Part shown: positions 61,815 to 64,000 of the stretch, in pieces
Position numbering within the stretch: position 1 is the stretch's first letter
Layout: every line of letters begins with the position of its first letter
Notes under the pieces: model-generated
The model's database searches: none
The model's input: only the letters and a program-made list of their open reading frames with translations
Told to the model about the DNA's origin: nothing
NCBI GenBank assembly: GCA_964036315.1
Contig: OZ038478.1
Location: 145,675,065-145,739,064 of the forward strand
Length of the DNA: 64,000 bases
Source: Acanthosepion esculentum
Lineage: Eukaryota; Mollusca; Cephalopoda; Sepiida; Sepiidae
Direction: 5' to 3'
Made by a program: the position numbers and the translations under genes

Positions 61815-63472
61815 AAAGAAAGAATGTAGGGAAAAGCAGAAAGAAAACAAAAAATGAATGAAAAAAGGAAAACATATCCATATGTAGGAATAAAGAAAAA
61901 AGAAAAAAGACAGAAATTAAGGGAAGAAAGAGAAATGTCTGTATATAGAAGAAAGGAAGGAAGGAAGAAAGAAAGAAAGAAAGAAAGATAAGAAAGAATG
62001 TAGGGAAAAGCAGAAAGAAAACAAAAAATGAATGAAAAAAGGAAAACATATCCATATGTAGGAATAAAGAAAAAAGAAAAAAAAGACAGAAATTAAGGGA
62101 AAAAAGAGAAATGTCTGTATATAGAAGAAAGGAAGGAAGAAAGATAGAAAGAAAAGAAAGAATGTAGGGAAAAGCAGAAAGAAAACAAAAAATGAATGAA
62201 AAAAGGAAAACATATCCATATGTAGGAATAAAGAAAAAAGAAAAAGACAGAAATTAAGGGAAGAAAGAGAAATGTCTGTATATAGAATAAAGGAAGGAAG
62301 GAAGAAAGAAAGAAAGAAAGAAAGATAAGAAAGAATGTAGGGAAAAGCAGAAAGAAAACAAAAAATGAATGAAAAAAGGAAAACATATCCATATGTAGGA
62401 ATAAAGAAAAAAGAAAAAAAGACAGAAATTAAGGGAAAAAAGAGAAATGTCTGTATATAGAAGAAAGGAAGGAAGGAAAAAAGAAAAATAAGAAAGCATG
62501 TAGGGAAAAGCAGAAAGAAAACAAAAAATGAATGAAAAAAGGAAAACATATCCATATGTAGGAATAAAGAAAAAAGAAAAAAAGACAGAAATTAAGGGAA
62601 GAAAGAGAAATGTCTGTATATAGAAGAAAGGAAGGAAGGAAGAAAGAAAGAAAGAAAGAAAAGAAAGAATGTAGGGAAAAGTAGAAAGAAAACAAAAAAT
62701 GAATGAAAAAAGGAAAACATATCCATATGTAGGAATAAAGAAAAAAGAAAAAAGACAGAAATTAAGGGAAGAAAGAGAAATGTCTGTATATAGAAGAAAG
62801 GAAGGAAGGAAGAAAGAAAGAAAGAAAGAAAGAAAGATAAGAAAGAATGTAGGGAAAGCAGAAAGAAAACAAAAAATGAATGAAAAAAGGAAAACATATC
62901 CATATGTAGGAATAAAGAAAAAAGAAAAAAAAGACAGAAATTAAGGGAAAAAAGAGAAATGTCTGTATATAGAAGAAAGGAAGGAAGAAAGATAGAAAGA
63001 AAAGAAAGAATGTAGGGAAAAGCAGAAAGAAAACAAAAAATGAATGAAAAAAGGAAAACATATCCATATGTAGGAATAAAGAAAAAAGAAAAAAAGACAG
63101 AAATTAAGGGAAGAAAGAGAAATGTCTGTATATAGAATAAAGGAAGGAAGGAAGAAAGAAAGAAAGAAAGAAAGATAAGAAAGAATGTAGGGAAAAGCAG
63201 AAAGAAAACAAAAAATGAATGAAAAAAGGAAAACATATCCATATGTAGGAATAAAGAAAAAAGAAAAAAAGACAGAAATTAAGGGAAAAAAGAGAAATGT
63301 CTGTATATAGAAGAATGGATTGAAGGAAAAAAGAAAGATAAGAAAGAATGTAGGGAAAAGCAGAAAGAAAACAAAAAATGAATGAAAAAAGGAAATCATA
63401 TCCATATGTAGGAATAAAGAAAAAGAAATAAAAGACAGAAATTAAGGGAAAAAAGAGAAATGTCTGTATATA

Positions 63473-63505
<33 letters not shown>

Positions 63506-64000
63506 AAAGAAAGAATGTAGGGAAAAGCAGAAAGAAAACAAAAAATGAATGAAAAAAGGAAAACATATCCATATGTAGGAATAAAGAAAAAAGAAAAAAA
63601 AGACACAAATTAAGGGAAAAAATAGAAATATCTGTATATAGAAGAAAGGAAGGAAGGAAGAAAGAAAGAAAGAAAGATAAGAAAGAATGTAGGGAAAAGC
63701 AGAAAGAAAATAAAAAATGATTGAAAAAGGAAAACATATCTATATGTAGGAATAAAGAAAAAAGAAAAAAAAGACAGAAATTAAGGGAAAAAAGAGAAAT
63801 GTCTGTATATAGAAGAAAGGAAGGAAGGAAGAAAGAAAGAAAGAAAGAAAAGAAAGAATGTAGGGAAAAGCAGAAAGAAAACAAAAAATGAATGAAAAAA
63901 GGAAAACATATCCATATGTAGGAATAAAGAAAAAAGAAAAAAAAGACAGAAATTAAGGGAAAAAAGAGAAATGTCTGTATATAGAAGAAAGGAAGGAAGG
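59095..64000 (+). repeat. Higher-order repeat, 10 units (about 1.69 kb), about three copies
   Basis: The rare marker GCATGTAGGG (normally GAATGTAGGG) occurs at 59110, 60801 and 62496, offsets 1691 and 1695 bp. GGATTGAAGG recurs at about 61619 and 63318, and TAGGGAAAGCAG (one A lost) at about 61151 and 62850, both offset 1699 bp. The copies are head to tail and the last runs off the window. Confidence 0.87.

Larger units (their letters stand above)
43245..64000 (+). repeat. Satellite array, unit about 166-172 bp, about 120 copies, open at right edge
   Basis: The unit, read on the plus strand, is an ordered set of landmarks: GACAGAAATTAAGGG, GAAATGTCTGTATATAG, a variable (GGAA)n(GAAA)n tract, GAATGTAGGGAAAAGC, AAAACAAAAAATGAATG, CATATCCATATGTAGG and AATAAAGAAAAAAG. 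Adjacent units are typically 172 bp apart; differences come mainly from the tetranucleotide tract, which grows to about 13 GAAA copies near 45.63 and 48.51 kb. The plus strand is about 90% purine outside the landmark islands. The first unit (43245-43340) is partial, as expected at an array edge. No other element interrupts the array. The minus-strand Phe/Ser/Leu-rich reading frames recur every unit in shifting frame and are not genes. Confidence 0.97.

Noticed and set aside
43245..64000. Dozens of minus-strand open frames up to 437 codons, rich in Phe, Ser and Leu
   Set aside because: They recur with the satellite unit in shifting frame, end at the same TAA in each unit, and reflect lack of stop codons on a pyrimidine-rich strand.
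43245..64000. CRISPR-like regular repeats
   Set aside because: No unique spacers between repeats; units are contiguous, far longer than CRISPR repeats, and the context is eukaryotic.

Overview
This window looks like intergenic DNA from a large, repeat-rich animal genome. I favour a coleoid cephalopod, most likely an octopus. That is inference: the mix of element types (Tx1-like and R2-like LINEs, Penelope-like elements, Gypsy, mariner, a PIF1-type Helitron helicase) and the many long (TA)n, (CA)n and (GATA)n tracts match what I recall of octopus repeats, but I could not search. There is no bacterial-style gene organisation, and I cannot support one intact host gene, rRNA or tRNA gene. Every recognisable coding stretch is a decayed fragment of a mobile element, with stops and frameshifts.

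Layout. 0-15 kb: AT-rich DNA with LINE reverse transcriptase (RT) C-terminal relics (about 0.75-1.06, 11.03-11.38 and 13.38-14.09 kb), a Tx1-like LINE 5' half (3.27-5.2 kb, minus), a LINE tail with a zinc knuckle (8.5-8.8 kb), a hAT-type MITE (7.69-8.09 kb), a mariner tail (12.96-13.21 kb) and a YRDD-type RT relic (14.09-14.7 kb). 15-23 kb: mostly unique sequence, with a perfect 34-bp palindrome, a hammerhead-like repeat, a degenerate 26-bp tandem repeat and a second copy of the 13.4-kb LINE tail. 23-27.4 kb: a Tx1-like LINE 3' half (plus) flanked by two Gypsy integrase fragments (minus), with a LINE zinc-finger scrap between. 27.4-33.1 kb: microsatellites, AT-rich DNA, an 0.8-kb polypurine tract and an internally deleted mariner. 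33.7-43.2 kb: a second Tx1-like 3' half (minus), a Penelope-like RT (minus), a Helitron helicase scrap (plus), a LINE ORF1 with RRM-like domain, zinc knuckle and glutamine-rich tail (minus), and an R2-like LINE lacking its RT core (minus).

43.24 kb to the right edge (about 20.8 kb, a third of the window) is one uninterrupted satellite array. Its purine-rich unit is about 166-172 bp, near 120 copies, and it runs off the window. Rare variants recur at fixed spacings, showing nested higher-order duplication: 17-mer (2,877 bp, with 11+6 sub-spacing), about 22-mer (3.77 kb) and 10-mer (1.69 kb). The long minus-strand reading frames across this array are by-products of its pyrimidine-rich strand, not genes. 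This array is the most notable structure in the window.
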